This document shows, piece by piece, positions 10,841 through 23,600 of a stretch of 64,000 bases of DNA. The notes under the pieces are model-generated. The model was not told where the DNA came from. It searched no databases and worked only from the letters and a program-made list of their open reading frames with translations. This DNA is from Viola odorata (taxonomy: Eukaryota > Streptophyta > Magnoliopsida > Malpighiales > Violaceae), in contig OY829542.1 of NCBI GenBank assembly GCA_963691705.1, positions 64,070,427 through 64,134,426 on the forward strand, read 5' to 3'. The translations under genes and the position numbers were made by a program. The first letter of the stretch is position 1. The number at the start of each line of letters is the position of its first letter.

Positions 10841-12202
10841 GGTAAACAAGTGCATGCCCATGTTATAAAACGAGGATTAGATTGCGACGTGTGCAGAATG
10901 CCTTTATTAATTTTTATACCTCCGTCCGGCATTTCACCGATGCACGCGAGCTGTTTGATAGAATGCCGCATAGAGATGTGGCGAGTTGGAATTCGATCAT
11001 GGGTGTTTGCAATGGAAACTTTGATTCATTTTCTGTGATGGGTTTCTTCAGAAGTTACTGACTGAGTGTGTCAGACCCGATAGCATCAGTTTGGTGGTTG
11101 TTCTGTCGGCTTGTGGGCTAGAGTATGGAAAAGCAGTCCATGGTTACGTGATAAAAGCAGGACTTGGATGGGAATTGAATGTAAATAATGCTTTGTTGGA
11201 CATGTACACTAAATGCAAACAAATGAGTCTGGGGAGTAAAGTGTATGATGAGATGGGTTCTGGAAGAGATGTAGTTTCTTATACTATTTTGATCAATGGA
11301 TACGCGAAGATGGGATCGATTGAATTGGCTCGTGATGTCTTTGATCAGATTGTGCCGAAAGACATTGTCTTGTGGAACACAATGGTGCATGCCTATGTTA
11401 AGGCGAATCGTCCAGATGTTACCTTGGAACTTTTCAAGAAAATGGATGATGAGCTTGTGATACCAGATAAAAGAACAATGGTCAGTGTGATTGGAGCTTG
11501 TGCTTCCTTATCAGACCTGCAATGTGGTAGGCTAGTTCACAGATTTGTCAACTGAAACAACAATATAACGAAAGATGTGTTCGTAACAACTGCTTTAATC
11601 GACATGTACTCGAAATGTGGGAGTGTGGAAGATGCTCTGGCTACCTTCTATAAAATGGAACACAGAGATATTGTCACTTGGACAACAATGGTGGAAGGGC
11701 TTGCAAATAATGGGTTTGGAAATGAAGCTTTGTCCATGTTTAATCAAATGGAGAAACAAGGGATGATTCAACCTAATGAAGCAACATTCCTTTCCGGGTT
11801 GAAAGCATGTACCCATTGGGGACTCGTCGATGAAGGGTGCAGATTGTTTGAAAAGATGGTGGAAACTTACAAGCTTCAACCTGCTATTGCTCACTTTGGC
11901 TGCCTAATTGACCTACTGAGCAGAGCATGGCTCTTGTATCAGGCAGAGGAGTTTATCAATTTGTTGCAACCTGAGGATAGATTCATTGCTTATAAAACTC
12001 TCCTAAGTGCTTGCATCAAGTACTCAGAATTCAGCTTTGGAGAAAAAGTTGCGAATGAAATGGTGAAGTTGAGTTCTCAGAGTCAGAGCCATGCATCTCA
12101 AATTATGATATCCAACTTCTATGCTCTGGCTGGTCAATGGAGTCGAGAAGAGTTACAGAGGGGCTAAATGTTAGAAAGGAGCCTGGTATCAGTTCTGTCT
12201 AG
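10841..12202 (+). pseudogene. pentatricopeptide repeat (PLS-class) protein pseudogene
   Basis: The sequence has typical PLS-type PPR phrases: GKQVHAHVIKRGLDCDV, then in a shifted frame ELFDRMPHRDVASWNS, then NALLDMYTKC, DVVSYTILINGYAKMGS, DIVLWNTMVHAY, FVTTALIDMYSKCGSVEDA, DIVTWTTMVEGLANNG and PNEATFLSGLKACTHWGLVDEG. An E-motif-like tail reads ISNFYALAGQW and VRKEPGISSV. Such proteins bind organellar RNA. This copy has no start or transit peptide, at least two frameshifts before 11091, an in-frame TGA at 11553-11555 and a further shift near 12150. It is a dead copy. Its open segments (11091-11555 and 11577-12167) are the better preserved parts. Confidence 0.9.
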
Positions 12203-12513
12203 GTATTGAATTTTGAGTATGAATGTATCAGCTTTGTTCTGTGCAAATATAACAAATGAAACCGGATCGAGACAAATGCAAAAAGTATGGGAGTTACTAA
12301 GATGAGTTGAGATCCACAATCTTGATTTTCTATAAATTTACAGTTCAGGATACAACACCTCCGGTCGGAAATGCCAACAAGAAGGGTTGGACTACCCTGT
12401 CATACTGACCCTTTACAATTCTGAGATTCAAAGAACACGCATCTTACATCCCCAGAAGTAAAAACAGCAAGCATCTATGAAGAGAAAAAAACCTGTTTTG
12501 AACAAAATGCGAA
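12203..12513. other. spacer / probable 3' UTR of the minus-strand gene
   Basis: No coding signal. The distal part probably is the 3' UTR of the gene ending at 12514. Confidence 0.4.
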
Positions 12514-13983
12514 TCAACATTCTGAGCCTGACAGAGAGGCAGGGGACCTATTCTTGACTAATTTCAAGATCAAACACGATACAACTGTAAGCATTAGGGC
12601 TATAATTCTACCTCCCAACAATCCTGCTAAAACTATCACACATAGGATAAGGTAACTTGACTTGCCTTTTCCTTTACTTTCTGCTTTTTCCCTGAGAAAA
12701 ATCACTTCAACTGGAGCTGGAGCCTGCACCTCTGTGCTAGAAATGGAAATGCCATTATCAAAGTCCCTACATTTTCTCTCCTTTTCTCCTTGTTCTTCTT
12801 CTTCTAGCAATCCTTTAAGTGGTTCTTGGCCTTTATAAACTTCTAAATCTTGTCTGGCATGATTTTCTTGCTCTTCTACTATTTCAATTCTCTCCCCTAA
12901 TTGATTTTCCCCACAACAACTGGATACTTCACTGCTCAAATCCAGTTCCTTCTCCTCATTAATTTTACACTTCTTCCCACCGCGCAACTTCTTCGGCACC
13001 AATTTCTTGATGATGGTCGCTCTGATTTTAGTGCCTCGACCGCGTCCCTTCTCACTCACCACAACCTCAATTCGTCCTTCATCCAGCCTCTGAATCCCCA
13101 CCACCTTTGTGTCTGTTTCTAAACATTCCAATCTCCCTCCGTTATTAACTAGACCGAAATCTATCTCCGGTCTCCGATTCTTTTCAAGATGTGCAACCAT
13201 AGCACGGTAATATTCTTCGACTTGAACCTCCTCAACAGGAATGCTGGACTCAACAGGCTCAACCAAATCACAGGAATCAGCCACCTGTTCGTTCCTGTCT
13301 TCCTCTTCCCGCATGAGCAACACGGTATCGTAATCTTCACAATTCTTCTTCTCACGTTTCAAAATTAACAAAACTGAAGAAACGCTTTGGATCAAATTTT
13401 CCAAAAGTGCATTTGCATAGGGTGTCAAGAAACATGAGATATGTTTCCCAACATACTCAGCGAAAATAAGAACGAAGGCAGACATTGTCATACCAACAAC
13501 AAGCTTTTTAGTACTCAAACCCAAGATCACCACCACAAGCATTTTCAATAAAACCCATAACAGATGTTTCTCATCCACAGTACAAGCATCAGCATCAGCA
13601 TCAACGCATTTCTCAGTGGGAGACAATTCACTCACCAATTGACATCCACTGCAATTCCCCTGCTGCTGCTGTCCCGTCAAATTCTCCACTCTTATTCCGT
13701 TATTCCTATGGAGAAGAAGCTCCCCCAAATCTCTAGAACTGGACAAAGGTATGGGATCAGAGATTACGAGTTCTTGCTGCTGCTGCTTCGAATGATGCTT
13801 CTTCTTCCTCTTCTTCTTGCTGGAGGGTTTCTTCAATCTCTCATGGTTCTTGACGAAGAGATCAACAAGTGAAGTAGGGAAGCCAGTCTCTATCACCAGC
13901 GGATTCCCTCTATTGGGTGGCTGAAGATCCGCCATGATACGAGAAAACCTCGAAACGCTTGATTTCTTCCATGGTAAAGGCAT
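12514..13983 (-). CDS. intronless membrane protein of unknown function, ERT2-like
   Basis: An uninterrupted 489-codon ORF. The N-terminal MPLPWKKSSVSRFSRI and FPTSLVDLFVKN resemble plant proteins annotated as ethylene-responsive nuclear protein (ERT2-like). I base this on memory of the family, so it is tentative. Visible parts are a lysine-rich basic stretch (about 50-67, a possible nuclear signal), a hydrophobic pair near 140-180 (WVLLKMLVVVILGL, MSAFVLIFAEYVG), an acidic/basic middle including GRGRGTKIRATIIKKLVPKK, and a C-terminal hydrophobic segment of about 25 residues near 445-475. This predicts a membrane-anchored protein. ATG 13983 gives the full conserved N-terminus; Met17 is an alternative. 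Codon use and length make it very likely real. Confidence 0.85.
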   Translation of the reverse strand: MPLPWKKSSVSRFSRIMADLQPPNRGNPLVIETGFPTSLVDLFVKNHERLKKPSSKKKRKKKHHSKQQQQELVISDPIPLSSSRDLGELLLHRNNGIRVENLTGQQQQGNCSGCQLVSELSPTEKCVDADADACTVDEKHLLWVLLKMLVVVILGLSTKKLVVGMTMSAFVLIFAEYVGKHISCFLTPYANALLENLIQSVSSVLLILKREKKNCEDYDTVLLMREEEDRNEQVADSCDLVEPVESSIPVEEVQVEEYYRAMVAHLEKNRRPEIDFGLVNNGGRLECLETDTKVVGIQRLDEGRIEVVVSEKGRGRGTKIRATIIKKLVPKKLRGGKKCKINEEKELDLSSEVSSCCGENQLGERIEIVEEQENHARQDLEVYKGQEPLKGLLEEEEQGEKERKCRDFDNGISISSTEVQAPAPVEVIFLREKAESKGKGKSSYLILCVIVLAGLLGGRIIALMLTVVSCLILKLVKNRSPASLSGSEC

Positions 13984-15188
13984 GATCTTTCTTCTTTTCC
14001 TTTAAAAAAAAACAGGGGAAAAAAGAACACAAATCGGGAGGAAGAAAAAGGGAATTGGTGGGTTCTTTTCTAAATGCGCATCTGATGTTTTATTAACTGT
14101 CTGTCACTCTGTTCTTGTTCATGAGATGTGAACAAAGAAGAACCTAAGAAAGAAACAGAGGAGACAAAAAAGAACAGGAAAGAAAGAAAAGTGGCAGAGG
14201 AGCAGAGGAAGAAAGTCAGAGGTAATGAAGAGGAAAACGCGTGGGAAATGATACTCGTCGTCGTCGGTTGCATTTGTTTTTCTTTTTTTTCTAGCTTTTC
14301 TAATCTCGTTTTTATTGTTTCTCTTTTGGTGGAATTGGAAGTTTTGCAGTTTTGGTTGTTTTTCTTGTTTATTTGTTGAAAAGCAGAAGATATTTTTACC
14401 TAAACAACAGCTGGAAAACAAACAGTACAATTTTATATTTTATTATTTCATTCAATATTTTCATTTTAATTGCTTTAATTCTACATTTTATAATAATATC
14501 TCATTGCATCAATTTAAATAGTAAAAAACCACTAAATAGAAGGAATAGAAGAAAGAAATCCCGCAAAATGGAGCTTTTTATTAAAATAAAACGAAGGGTG
14601 AAACATAAAAAGAAAAACTCAAAATAAAATACAAATTCTAATTTTTTTGAGATTTAATTTTGAATTTTTAGTGATTAAAAAATTTAAAATAAATTGGTAA
14701 GAAAATGAAAAAAAAAATATGAAAGTTGGAAAAAAATATATTACATTTTGTAATCATTTAAAATAACACCTCATCGTAGTGGAATGTTCTTTTATTTCAA
14801 AAAATTAAAAGGAACTTTGATTACACTTTTTCCCTTTATTTAATAGTTAAGTGGGTTTTGAGAAAGACACAAAGAGCAATTTGATTTTTTTATACGGGGA
14901 GATGGGATTCAAACGTAAATCTAAATTTTTATTTATATTTTTATCATTAGCAAAACAAACATTGAGTTATATATCCATCGACAAAAATTCTCTTTCTAAT
15001 ACAAATAGTTTCATCAAATTGTGAATAAATATATTGCAATATATTAAAGAGTTAAAACTATATATATAGTAAATAAATAGGAAGTATATAAGGACTCAAA
15101 TTTAAAATTTAAAATCTAAATGGAATTATTTTGTTTGCTCCATCTGCCTTTAATCTTTCTCTTGTATTTATAAGTTAAAATATTATAA
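13984..15188. other. intergenic, AT-rich
   Basis: The first 200 bp on the minus strand are the likely 5' UTR and promoter of the 489-aa gene. The rest is strongly AT-rich with long A and T runs. The ORFs between 14070 and 14627 are low complexity (Lys/Asn/Phe/Ser runs) and not supported. Confidence 0.5.
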
Positions 15189-15190
15189 TA

Positions 15191-15455
15191 CTCCCTTCGT
15201 TTACTTTTAATCGTCACTTTCCTACGTTTTTTTACTGTTTGGAGTACTTGTCATTTTATTTTTTTCGAAGCATGTATTTTATAGAAATGATAATTTTTTT
15301 TTGTTGAATCAACCCAATTTGATGATGGTGTGGTAATTTGAGTGGAAATTAGAAGAAAAAATGAAACAATGAGGAATAAAATAAGTCCGTAAATCAACGT
15401 CTTATATTTTTCTACTATTCCAGAAAATCATTTAAAAGTAAACGGAGAGAGGGAG
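15191..15455. mobile_element. Stowaway-like MITE (Tc1/mariner), 265 bp
   Basis: Terminal inverted repeats begin CTCCCTTCGTTTACTTTTAA on the left and end with TTTAAAAGTAAACGGAGAGAGGGAG, reading inwards. The element is flanked by TA at 15189-15190 and 15456-15457. The CTCCCTCCGTTT-type end, the TA target and the short AT-rich non-coding interior define plant Stowaway elements. Confidence 0.88.
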
Positions 15456-15457
15456 TA

Positions 15458-16034
15458 TCACCTTTGCACAAAAGTAGAGAAATGATTTTTTTTTCCCACA
15501 CCGAGTGAGAAATGTCAATTGGCGTGCCAAATGTTGGAAATGACGGCAGACAAGGAGGTCCTGCCAAACAGTTTCGCTCTTCTTCAATCATCGACGTCGT
15601 CGTCCTTCTTCTGTACTGTTCTAATTTTATTGGATTAGAAAAGGAAAAAGGTAGGCTGAAACACAAGCAAAATGATAATCACGTGGTATTGATGTTGTTT
15701 TTGCTTAATTTATAACATTTATTCCTTAATTTAAACTTTAATGCAAGTTTTCGGATATTCATTTTAATTTTATAAATTCTGATTCGAGCTATAAAGTTTA
15801 AGTATTTTCAAAAAGTAACCCGCAAACGTAGAACTCATTCAAGATAAGAATCATACAATAGAAACAACGTAAAACAAGAAAAAAGGGGCGAAGAAAGAAT
15901 TTCGACAATATTGATTGAATCAAATGGTTACAATCGCAGATGCTTCTCACTCAGTTTACAGTACACATTACACAACGCATATTCCACGGGCAAAACTGAA
16001 CGCAGATGTACTGCAGTCATAGCTAATACAGTAC
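15458..16034. other. intergenic between MITE and SAS10 3' end
   Basis: No supported gene. The 67-codon ORF at 15512-15715 has no recognisable features. The right part, from about 15900, is the probable 3' UTR of the SAS10 gene (minus). Confidence 0.45.
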
Positions 16035-19000
16035 TCAACTATTAAGTTTGATGCTACGACTGATTCTGGCATTGATTCCGGTGGCTTCACCACCATAAGG
16101 ACCAGTAGGTTTCTTGATGTCCCGCACTTGTCCTTTCCGCCGTTTATCTGCTTTCACGTGCTTCGTCTGCAAATTTGATACAACCACCCATTTAAGAACT
16201 ATGGTAGAAATTTGTAATCGATATAAGAAACATAAACCATTAATGCAATCGGCATACCCTGTATTTCACCCTTGGATTTTTGATAGACTTGTTGCGTGCA
16301 CGGGTAAGACCTCTGTTCTTCTCAATCTGGGGTAATTTAGAAGAAAAGGTAAGCTCGATAATTGTACAAAATGAAGTGATGATAGTAGAGAATGAAAGGA
16401 ACAAAAAAAGAGAGAGAGCGAGCGTTCTCACCTGTCTATTGATAAAGCGCTTTCCCTCCACAGTTTCAGGCAATGATGGCACAGTGGGGATCCTGCAAAA
16501 GGAGTACCTGTTACACCCAGTATCTACCAAACAATAACTTCTAGGGCCAGTTAAGGAAATCAAAATTTCAAGCAAAACTGAGTGGCTGCTTAAATTTAGT
16601 CCTAAGCAAATCCGACTGTATGAAAATTAAGAGCAAAAACTAACTTGGATGCATCCTTTTCATGCATGTAAACCAAGGTTATTCACCTTTTAAATCATCA
16701 TACTTTGATTCTAGAGTTGTAGAACACAAGGGCATACCTCTTGTAAACCTCCGCTTTGGTGGCAAGTTTTGCAGCTCGGTTCTGTTCTACTTGTTTGTAT
16801 AAGTCATCATCTGACCCTCCTGCGTCATCTTCTGACCCCACGTCTCCATCAGTGTTTGGAGCATTCTCATTCCCAACATCATCCTCAGACTTGATTCCAG
16901 CACTTGCCAACACCCTCAGCTCATGTTTCCTTCTCCTTTCTCCAATATCATCTCTTTTGGGTAAATCATCATCACCAGAGATAAACTTCCATGCATGGAG
17001 ACAGCGAAAAAGGTTAGAACCATGTTAATTTGTACTCAAAATATACAGAAGCTCAAAATTTTATGTTAAACAATACATCCAATTCTAATATCATCCTTTG
17101 ACAGCATCAAACCAAAAGTCCACATTATAGTTCCAATATCTAAATCTAACTACTGAATTTCTAGTAGAATGAAAATCTAACCTTGCATTGCAATTGATAA
17201 AGATGTCAGACTTTCCATAATCACAATAGAAAAGACAAATGCAAGTAGAAAGTTGCAATCAAATGTCTTGATTAGCTTGCAACACTTTAGGAGTAGTAGA
17301 TTGCTTGTTTAGTGTTTGACGTGGAGATAAGTATTTAGCAAGCAATATTTCCATAAGTGTTCTTTTTTTACATTTTAAGATAACAATCAGACCCCAAAAG
17401 CATGCATTGACTAAGGAAGGACGCCATAGAGACTTAAGCATGAAAAAAGGCTTTGTTGGTTACTGCCTAATCCATGAACTTCCAACCAAATCACTTACAT
17501 TTGACTAGAACCCACAAATATCTTTGAATAATCATCATTAAAGCTACTCAAACAAAACTCTATTCATTCATTTAGTGTTAAACCATTACCAAATACCCCT
17601 TTTCTATACATGTCAGCAACTTTTGTACGGGCTCCAAATAAGACAAGTCATTACGAGATGCCCAAACTTGGCTAAAGCTTGAGCTCATTTGTCAAGTCAG
17701 TTCTTAAGAAGAGAAACTTGAGCTTAACAATGCTAAACTCAACTAGGATCATGAGATGACTCGAGCTGATCTTTGAAAGTAAAGGAGGGAAGTCACATTG
17801 AGTTTCAAAAGATGATACCTTTGACTTGTTCAGTCTGGGAGCAACAAGTTGGGAAAGTTTATTTGAACCCAAAGAACCTGTGTGCCCATTACTCGATCTA
17901 CGATTTCCCCTCTCATCATCTATAGCATCATCATCGAAGTCATCATATGTTTCAAGCTGCCTATACAATTCAAAGTTGGACAAATTAGCACTACAAAACA
18001 AGGTACTAAGAAGAACAGAACTGTGGAGGTAGAGGTATTACTGATTCAGTGGTTTTGAGTGTTTATGTGCTTTATGGGCCTTTAAAGAAAGGGAACTAAG
18101 GACCCCTTTCTTCTTCAAATTTTCCATAAGATCATCTCTCAATTTTAACATGCCCATGCTTTGTACACCAACTTCATTATCCTGCCAATTTGAGAATCCA
18201 CCTTCAGAATTTTTTTCCTTGTGCTACCAACTTAGGTATTAGCAACAAATGCTATAAAGAATCAATTGACGTGTTTTACCTTTTTCTCATGCGTCCCTTC
18301 ATTGACTTCACGATAAGACTCCAACTGTCCCAACTTATTTGTGCCACAAGACTTATAATACCAAGGGAAAAAAAGGTGACAGCTTAGGATGCCGACACTA
18401 AAAAGAATTACAGGCAAAAATGAATTGAATTTTGTAACTACCTCTGTCGGTTTGTGTACATCAGCAGATATGATAGAAGAGACACTGCTCTTTGTCACAG
18501 AATCCATTGTCAAAGCAGGGAGATCATGCTCTGCAACTAGATTCTTCATGATCTCTGAACCATGATTGTCCTTCAAAGAGTCATCGAAATCCGAAGGAAT
18601 ATTCTCATCAATTTGATTCATCTAGGGAGTGTAACATGGAGTTAAAAGGATTGTAGACTGTAATATAGATAAGTTCTTAAAAACCAAAAAAACAGACAGC
18701 ATGTAAAAATGTCAGAACAACCAATTTAAATCAGTTTGACAAGGTCATCTACTATCTCTTTGAACATGATTTTTCACGTCCGCGTTCTGAAATTGTAGCT
18801 GTTTTTCGCCATATCTGTGGACCATTTGGAAAATATCAAGACATTCTTTTCATTCTAAGTCTTTCAAGGAAATTTCTCTCATTTCTAAACTTTTATTCTC
18901 CTCAATCAAGTCCATTACCTTTCCAAATAAAAACTTAACTGTATTGTTAGGAATTGCTGTTAGTTCAACTAACCTTAAAGCCATGTGACTTACCCAATGT

Positions 19001-22000
19001 TTTGACACATTAGCAAATGCCTAGACATGATTTCATTGAAAAAATCCGAATAGTAGTAAAAGTTGGGTAAGAAAAAAAATAGACTTAGATACACCAAAAG
19101 CTTTAGAACCAAAATTGAAATTATTCCATAAAATATAATGATTAAAGGCACCAACATTGATGTAGCATTTCTAGCTAAATCTCTTTTGTAGGCTTACTTT
19201 CTAGTTCGAACTACTAGTTTAGATACACCAGTATACCAAACCACTGCCTCAATGTAGATAAGTTTATGCCAGATAAAACAGACGTGACCTAACACACTGA
19301 TTTTCATTATCATCCACAATATGCATTTGTCCTAGAAAGATGAGCATGTACACAGGCCAAATACATATCAACATAAGTATACAGAAAACAATTTTAGCTT
19401 TCCAAATATGAAAGAAAACCTTATCCAGTAAGCACTTGATATCTACAAGTCGTGAGATGACAGGATGATCCCGGACTGGCTGACCTTCAGACTTCAGAAG
19501 CAGGTAGAATGTTATAGCTTGGCAATAGGTCAGCAAAAGTTGTTGTTTCACCTCCAAGTAGCGGATTCCACCATCCTGCATGATTCCACCTGCTTTAACC
19601 TGTTGAAAATTGCAAATCCTTTATATGCCGACAATAAAGCCATTCACATTATATTTCCTAAGAGAAGAGACTACAGAAACAACAGAGAAAACCAATACCA
19701 TAGCATGATCCAAAAGGATACAAAATCAGGATACATGTTGGATCTAGCAAAATGAAACACAAGAATCATGCAAGAAGAATGTCACCTTGCTTAAAAGTGG
19801 ATTAACTCTGTTTTCAAGCTGCTCAAGTGCATCATTCAGCTCAGATAGCAAGCCAACTAATTCAGGAGCAGAGCTGCAGAAAGAAATATTAGCTAAAAAA
19901 AGTGCATCTACAGTAGCTTTTCTGCAACTTAGGTCAATTGCATAGACAAGAATGCATGAAATACATCATTTTAAGTATTGAACAGCATCCAGGTATTTCA
20001 TACGATATAGGTATTTATCCTTGAGGCACAGTCGAGAGCCTTTTACAAGTGACCTGATCTAACGACCAGATACGAACACAACAAGTAAAGTCAACATTTA
20101 ACTGTGCCTCAAATTTCACCAAACCTAGTTTTCTCCGATGCTAGTGAAAACAACTCATTTTTCTTCTGTGCCGTGAGCCTCTGTATCAATTATCTAAGGT
20201 GGCCAACTGAAGACTTCTTGACAAGTGCAATCCAAAAATGTCATTTATATCAGCATCAAAGAACATCATTAAGGCCATCTCTTCAGTTTTACGACTGATT
20301 AGATACCATATATTGATTACAATACCTCAAAACTCATTTTTCCTTAGCTGGTTCAATTGTTATATTTATTCTTTTATACCACCTTATCTAGGAGAAACTA
20401 ACTGCTGAGCAGTGAGAAATACAGTCTCTGTATCCCCCCTATATTGTAGGCACTTATATAGCACCAGGGAAAAGAAAAATAATACCCCAAAAAACTCTAT
20501 GAAGAATACCTCTAATCATCATGTACTAGCAACCTTGGCTGACTTGACATAAATGTCTTTTCAGTGCAGGTAATCCTTGCACCAGATTTTTTTTTATTGA
20601 CACAGCCTTTAAGGATTTTTTTCTTTTTACTCCATTTCTGGCTTCTACATATACTTGACACTCACAAGTTCTCTTTACTTATTTTCCATTTATAACAATT
20701 ACTTGGACAAAGAAGTCATGTTCACAATAATGCACACATTAAAATCAAATCACTGAACAGAAAACTTGTAGAATGAAGTAAACAAATAAAAAGTACCTGT
20801 GGACAGAATCCATTTGCTCTTTTCGTGATAAGAAATTTATATCTTTTCTGCTCTCCTCAGATTCGTTGCTTGAAGCACCTTTTACTGTGCTTGTTCCTCT
20901 AACTGAAATTTCCTGTACAAGCATTAGAGTCAGATTGCATGTTTTTTTCCCAGGAGAAACTAGGTTGGACATCCACATGATGCTGTGAGAATGCAAAATT
21001 CCACATAATGCAAAATAGTTAAAATTGAAGTTTAGAAAACATCAATAGAAGTGCACAATAATACAAATTTGAGCTACTAAAAATCATCAATGCTCCTTAT
21101 CCAAAAAAAAATGCAGTCCTAACAGAATATTTTACAGTGATTCGTCATAAATTAGTAAGTTGCAAAGGTAGAAGTAGCAAGTTGGTGTGAAAATCTTACC
21201 TCTAATGTCAATTCCCTGTCGTTCTCATCCTCAGAATCATCTTGCATGACAAAGTCTTCAATTGATAAATGTTTTGCTCTTTCACGTTGCATTTCTCTTA
21301 CAACCTCCTCTTCTTTCTCTGCTTCATCACCAGATTCCTGCCATAAAGTGACATCAAGTAGTCACTCAAAAGTCTAAAGAAATCCCTAGAAAACTTTAAA
21401 CCGTTTAAGCAATTCAATCGATGGAAAAGTAAAACAGGGAGCATTAAAACAAATAAATCATAAGGAATTGGTCAGGACAAAAAATGGCATTAAATATCTG
21501 AATCCACACCTCACGAGTTCCACCATAGTAATATCCACTTCTCCCACCCCAGTTTTTGTTTTCCTCGTCATGCTCTTCTTCATCATGCAGCTCATCATCC
21601 AAATCACCAAACTTTGATCGTAAATATTTCGCTTGCCTTGCAACTTCAGGTACAAACCAAATCAAAGACTCAATGAAGGTCTAGCCACTTTTAAGAACCA
21701 AGAAAAAAAATAAGCAAGTGTTCTTCTATCGTAATATTCTTTTCATTTAGACAAGTCTATACCACTAGTTCAAAAAGAAAAGATTTAACTGTTTTGACTT
21801 AGCAACCAATAAGTTCAGTGAAAACAATATATCAATGAATGTATCGAAAAGTTTTCTTGTCTTAGTAGTGACTCAAAATTTACATCCTAAAGCTCCCATG
21901 TGGGCCAACATGTGACCCGATAGAAGAGCCAAATTCAAAAGACAAACTCGATGTTATACAAAACAAAACATTCCAAAGAAAAATGCCCAATAAACAGCTA

Positions 22001-22881
22001 AACAATTACTTTTTTGGTGCTCTATTTTGGACAGCATGGCAGGCTGAACACAAAGGAATAAAAGAGGCATCACAATGTTTTTCTTACTTTTTGCAGCTAA
22101 TCCTTTGTCTGGGATGTCACCATCCTCATCATCTTCACCTTCTTCTTCATCTTCTTCATCTTCATCATTGTCGTTAATACCCTGTAACCAATATTATATA
22201 CAATAAGGCGAAAGATGGAAGAATGCAAAACATTAATAAAAATAGTTTAAAGTTCCTTTAACAGACAATAATGGGAATGAAAAGCTTCATAAAGTGTGAA
22301 CAGCCTAGTAATTCAGACAAACAAAGCCCTTACATTCTTCATTCCCAAGTAGATTGAGAAATAAATCCTGACAAACATTTTCAAAATTGGATATAAACCA
22401 AAATAATCTGGTTCAAAACATGAATTGACATTTAAAAAATGAAAAAAAAAAGATCTAGCATTTACAATATTTATCAGTGAAGGGAAACTAAAACCTCATA
22501 ATCTAAAACGGGAAGCTCATCATCATCACTTAATCCCTCAACATCACCATCTACATCCAGTGGAATAATGTCCCTCTGCTTGTGAACTGCAAAAACCACC
22601 ACAAATACAAACTCAACTTCTTTTTATATCTCAACTAGGTAAAACCACATATCTACAAGCAGGCACCAAGTTCAACTGAACTCCATAATGCCAAAACCTG
22701 TCTTAATGCATGAAAACAGGACATTACACACAACTTAAAGCAAGAAACAGGTACAAATGAAGTTAAACCAGCACTTACAAGTATCAATTTCATCATCCAT
22801 TTCTGGTGGCTCAGCATCATGGGATCTTTTCTTAGTGGCTCTGCTATCACCTTTCTTTTGACTCCTTCCTCTCTTTGCCAT
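16035..22881 (-). CDS. SAS10: SAS10/UTP3 family U3 snoRNP (SSU processome) protein, 16 exons, 660 aa
   Basis: Exons (minus): 22779-22881, 22495-22586, 22088-22182, 21510-21636, 21200-21337, 20797-20912, 19786-19873, 19420-19599, 18442-18621, 18280-18351, 18042-18181, 17819-17960, 16738-16985, 16432-16492, 16258-16326 and 16035-16166. All introns are GT-AG and phases agree, giving 660 residues. The protein is a nucleolar factor for 18S rRNA processing and chromatin silencing. It has a basic N-terminus ([19 protein letters not shown]), several acidic tracts, a Sas10/Utp3/C1D domain at about 225-313 ([19 protein letters not shown]) and the conserved Sas10 C-terminal domain at about 584-660 ([31 protein letters not shown]). 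Two exons use weaker acceptors (before 21636 and 17960) chosen by frame and homology. Intron-rich, intact, probably expressed. Confidence 0.93.
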
Positions 22882-23600
22882 TGCTTAGCAATTAGCTATA
22901 CAAGCAACACCTGCAACTAAGAAAAAACTTAAACATTAAGAACTCAATCATGGATAGAACAAGCAAGCAAGTCATATATAAAGGAAACAAAATCAAGAGA
23001 GTGATACATTATGTATCTAGTATCTAGTCTGTCCATAACTTATTGAAGAGCCCTAAAATCGTGACGAAGAGGGGTAAGTTTCATCTAAGAAAATCACTCG
23101 AAAGGGATCACACCCACTCAATTATCAAGATGATCAGTGCCAACAAACTCATCAAATTGGCAAGATTGACAGAAACTAGCTATATGCCAAGTTAAAGTAT
23201 ACACATAGGTACCTACTACATTACACACCATGTCATAGCTAAGTTGTTTAGGATTCTGGAACACCTAAAAATAGTAGTTAAAGTGGCAAAATAATAGAAA
23301 AATTCCACAATAAGAGGCTGTTTGGTATCAAAATCTGGAAAGAGTTCAGTTCATTTAAACTGAAATCCGAGCAAATTCAGTGTTTGTTATACTCTTTTTT
23401 AATCGAATTAACAAAAGATAGAATTCTTGCCAAAATAGTTGCGATTTGGCGCAAGTGGCTGGCCGGCGATCGTGGTGGTCCAGTACGGTGTTGTTTCAAC
23501 GATGAAGATGATGGATGTAAATAAAACAAAGGGGGTGTTGCGGCTGTGCAGATGAAGCAAATGTGTGGTAGTTTTCACTTTTTAGGGTTTCTTTTTTCTT
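22882..23600 (-). promoter_or_regulatory. SAS10 5' UTR (probable intron) and promoter with telo-box
   Basis: AAACCCTA on the minus strand at 23583-23590 is a telo-box, as expected for a ribosome-biogenesis gene. A TTGCAG|GTG acceptor-like site at about 22911 suggests a 5'UTR intron between the telo-box region and the start codon at 22881. Confidence 0.5.

Noticed and set aside
14070..14627. several overlapping ORFs of 67-103 codons on both strands
   Set aside because: Translations are runs of Lys, Phe, Ser and Asn from AT-rich DNA.
18080..18120. apparent frameshift in SAS10 exon 11
   Set aside because: Recounting the complement gives [19 protein letters not shown] in one frame; no lesion.
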